Assembly (NCBI GenBank): GCA_022340585.1
Contig: JAJDNS010000171.1
Location: forward strand, 1 to 36,716
DNA: 36,716 bases
Reading direction: 5' to 3'
Source of the DNA: Acidobacteriota bacterium
GTDB lineage: Bacteria > Acidobacteriota > Vicinamibacteria > Fen-336
Below, in pieces: positions 35,499 to 36,716 of the stretch (positions are counted from its first letter, which is position 1; every line of letters starts with the position of its first letter). A model generated the notes under the pieces. The model did not search any database and had not been told where the DNA came from. It saw only the letters and a list, made by a program, of their open reading frames with translations. The translations under genes and the position numbers were made by a program.

Positions 35499-36282
35499 GG
35501 CGCTCCAGCCCGCCACGGACACCGTCGTGACGAGCGGCCCTTGTCCCTGGCCGAGGTAGCCGGCCGGAGGCCGGTTCGGCCCTGAGGATGACCGGCGAGC
35601 CGAAAGCGCGGCGGAGCCCGAGTGCTCCCCCCGCTCTCTCGACCGCGCGGGCGAGGGGGGCCGAGCCCGTGGCCCGGTGCAGCGCCATCGGGAACAGGAA
35701 CTGGGGGCGTCGTCCGGTGGGAACGAAGCCCTCCGCCGCGAAGGCGTCCTCGATCTCCCGGTCCCGAAAGACCCGGAACGGTCGAGTGTCCCCCTCGACA
35801 CGCTTCTTCAGTCCGAACGTCCACCCCGAGAGGGCGTTGGCGCTGCGGGACGTGGGATAGTCGACCACGACCGCGAGGCGAGCCAGGCGCGTGAGCTCGG
35901 CCACCAGGCCCGGCCACCGGTGAACGTGGGGCAGAAGCCGGTAGGAGAGCGCCACGTCGAAGGAGCGATCGGGGAAGGGTGCCGAGAGCAGGTCGCCGGC
36001 GGCAAAGTCGGCCTTCCTCTCCCTCGTCAGCCCTCGCACGCGGCTCTCGCAGCTGGGGTCGCTTCCGAGGACGGTCACCCGGTATCCCGCGCCGACCAGC
36101 GGTCCCGCGACCTGTCCGTGGCCGCCCCCGACGTCGATGACACTCGCTCCTGGCCAGGGGCGCAGGAGATCGAGGGTCGCCTCGGCCTGCACCTCGAGGA
36201 AGTACGCTCCCACCGCGCCGGCGAACCGGCCGGCATAGGCGTCGGACGAGGTCTCGACGTCGGCGTCCTCGCGCCCGGTCAC
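35491..36282 (-). CDS. Class I SAM-dependent methyltransferase (upstream of a pair)
   Basis: A 263-residue protein. Motif I is ASVIDVGGGHGQVAGPLVGAG, then the acidic turn with VTVLGSD, the motif AAGDLLSAPFPDRSFDVALSYRLLPHV and the strand LAVVVDYPTSRSAN. The layout is that of UbiE/Coq5-like and related methyltransferases; the substrate is unknown. GTG 36282 lies seven bases after the stop of the CBS protein, with only a poor ribosome site. The C-terminal 25 to 30 residues (AEPASGRLPRPGTRAARHDG region) are Arg-rich and overlap the dispersed repeat at 35560, so the tail may be repeat-derived. It is translationally coupled to the next methyltransferase. Confidence 0.85.
   Translation of the reverse strand: MTGREDADVETSSDAYAGRFAGAVGAYFLEVQAEATLDLLRPWPGASVIDVGGGHGQVAGPLVGAGYRVTVLGSDPSCESRVRGLTRERKADFAAGDLLSAPFPDRSFDVALSYRLLPHVHRWPGLVAELTRLARLAVVVDYPTSRSANALSGWTFGLKKRVEGDTRPFRVFRDREIEDAFAAEGFVPTGRRPQFLFPMALHRATGSAPLARAVERAGGALGLRRAFGSPVILRAEPASGRLPRPGTRAARHDGVRGGLERRD
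35560..35582. repeat. Dispersed palindromic repeat, copy 2
   Basis: CCGGCC-GGA-GGCCGG followed by TTCGGCCC, identical to the copy at 23150 except for one base in the loop. This copy falls inside the 3' end of the methyltransferase reading frame. Fainter similarity continues through the upstream GGCCCTTG/CTGGCC segment, as in copy 1. Confidence 0.6.
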
Positions 36283-36289
36283 CGGCGGC

Positions 36290-36716
36290 TCAGGCCGGCT
36301 CCCCCGGCAGTACCCCACGGAGGACGTCCACCAGAGCGTGAGCCAGGTCGTTGTCGGTGAGGATCCCAACCAGGCGGCCCTCGGAGACCACGGGCAGCGC
36401 GCCGTACTTGGTGCCGTACATCGTCTCCGCCGCCTCCAGCAGCGATGCCTCCGCGGTCACGGTGATGGGGTTCTGGATCATGATGCGGGCGATCGGCGTG
36501 CCCTCCATCACCCGGTTGAAGTCCTCCTCTGAATCCGTGAGGGTCGAGGGCTCGGCGCGCTTGAGGTCGCCCTCGGTCACGAGTCCGACGAGCGTGCCTC
36601 CCACCGTCACCGGGAGGCGCCGCACGCCGCGCAGGCGCATCGTCTCGAGGGCTTCCAGGAGGGTGTCTTCGGGGCTCAGGGTGATCGGCTCCGGGGTCAT
36701 GTATTGGGAAACCAGC
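36290..36716 (-). CDS. CBS-pair protein, 5' end beyond the window
   Basis: At least 141 residues of a protein made of two CBS domains. The repeats read MTPEPITLSPEDTLLEALETM, then VRRLPVTVGGTLVGLVTEGDL, and IQNPITVTAEASLLEAAETM, then YGALPVVSEGRLVGILTDNDL. CBS pairs bind adenine nucleotides and control a partner. Codons upstream of the ATG at 36700 (LVSQY) continue the usual CBS start, so the true start is probably just outside the window and I treat the gene as partial. It is followed seven bases later by two methyltransferases on the same strand, forming a likely three-gene operon. Confidence 0.85.
   Translation of the reverse strand, partial: LVSQYMTPEPITLSPEDTLLEALETMRLRGVRRLPVTVGGTLVGLVTEGDLKRAEPSTLTDSEEDFNRVMEGTPIARIMIQNPITVTAEASLLEAAETMYGTKYGALPVVSEGRLVGILTDNDLAHALVDVLRGVLPGEPA

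Overview
The window is a stretch of GC-rich (roughly 70 %) bacterial chromosome, densely coded on both strands, with no mobile element, CRISPR array, rRNA or tRNA that I could see. The outer-membrane beta-barrel protein shows a Gram-negative envelope. The mix of a DUF4388 protein, a PDZ/7TM histidine kinase with an NtrC partner, a DUF2911 protein, a GH3 enzyme, a stand-alone methylmalonyl-CoA mutase large subunit and a GGDEF protein with a Gly-Ser signature fits Acidobacteriota (Thermoanaerobaculia- or Holophagae-like) best. Myxococcota or another delta-type lineage is the main alternative. The taxonomy is inference.

Region 1 (1-9172) is a polysaccharide or glycolipid locus. A STAS regulator is followed by a UbiA-type polyprenyl-phosphate phosphoribosyltransferase, a coiled-coil protein and a GT4 glycosyltransferase. 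A GT-C membrane protein lies on the opposite strand. A second operon begins at an extended -10 promoter close to its first ATG and carries two further paralogues of the same GT4 family, a fourth more distant GT4 and a membrane GT39-like transferase, all with overlapping start and stop codons.

Region 2 (9169-16327, minus strand) is regulatory and envelope related. It holds an outer-membrane protein with an N-terminal carboxypeptidase-regulatory-like domain, then a PDZ/7TM/GAF/PAS histidine kinase, its sigma-54 NtrC-type response regulator, and a DUF4388 protein. A near-perfect -24/-12 promoter sits just upstream of the kinase, so the pair probably autoregulates.

Region 3 (16469-29711) is mostly metabolic: a cyclase/kynurenine-formamidase-type hydrolase, enolase, a small hypothetical protein, methylmalonyl-CoA mutase large subunit, a PAP2 and GT39 pair, DUF2911, GatB, an atypical GH3 enzyme, a 70-residue zinc ribbon, threonine aldolase and a YjbQ-family protein. 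Several of these genes have promoters placed so close to the ATG that the mRNAs should be leaderless or nearly so.

Region 4 (29718-36716) is signalling: a HAMP-SpoIIE phosphatase overlapping a GlpD-like dehydrogenase, then a tandem-GAF GGDEF protein and a NUDIX hydrolase. Converging on these are two SAM methyltransferases and a CBS-pair protein that runs off the window. The strongest lead is the GGDEF protein (32781-34280). It keeps GGDEF and the RxxD I-site but has Ser in place of the guanine-reading Asp, the hallmark of Hypr GGDEF enzymes that make 3',3'-cGAMP.
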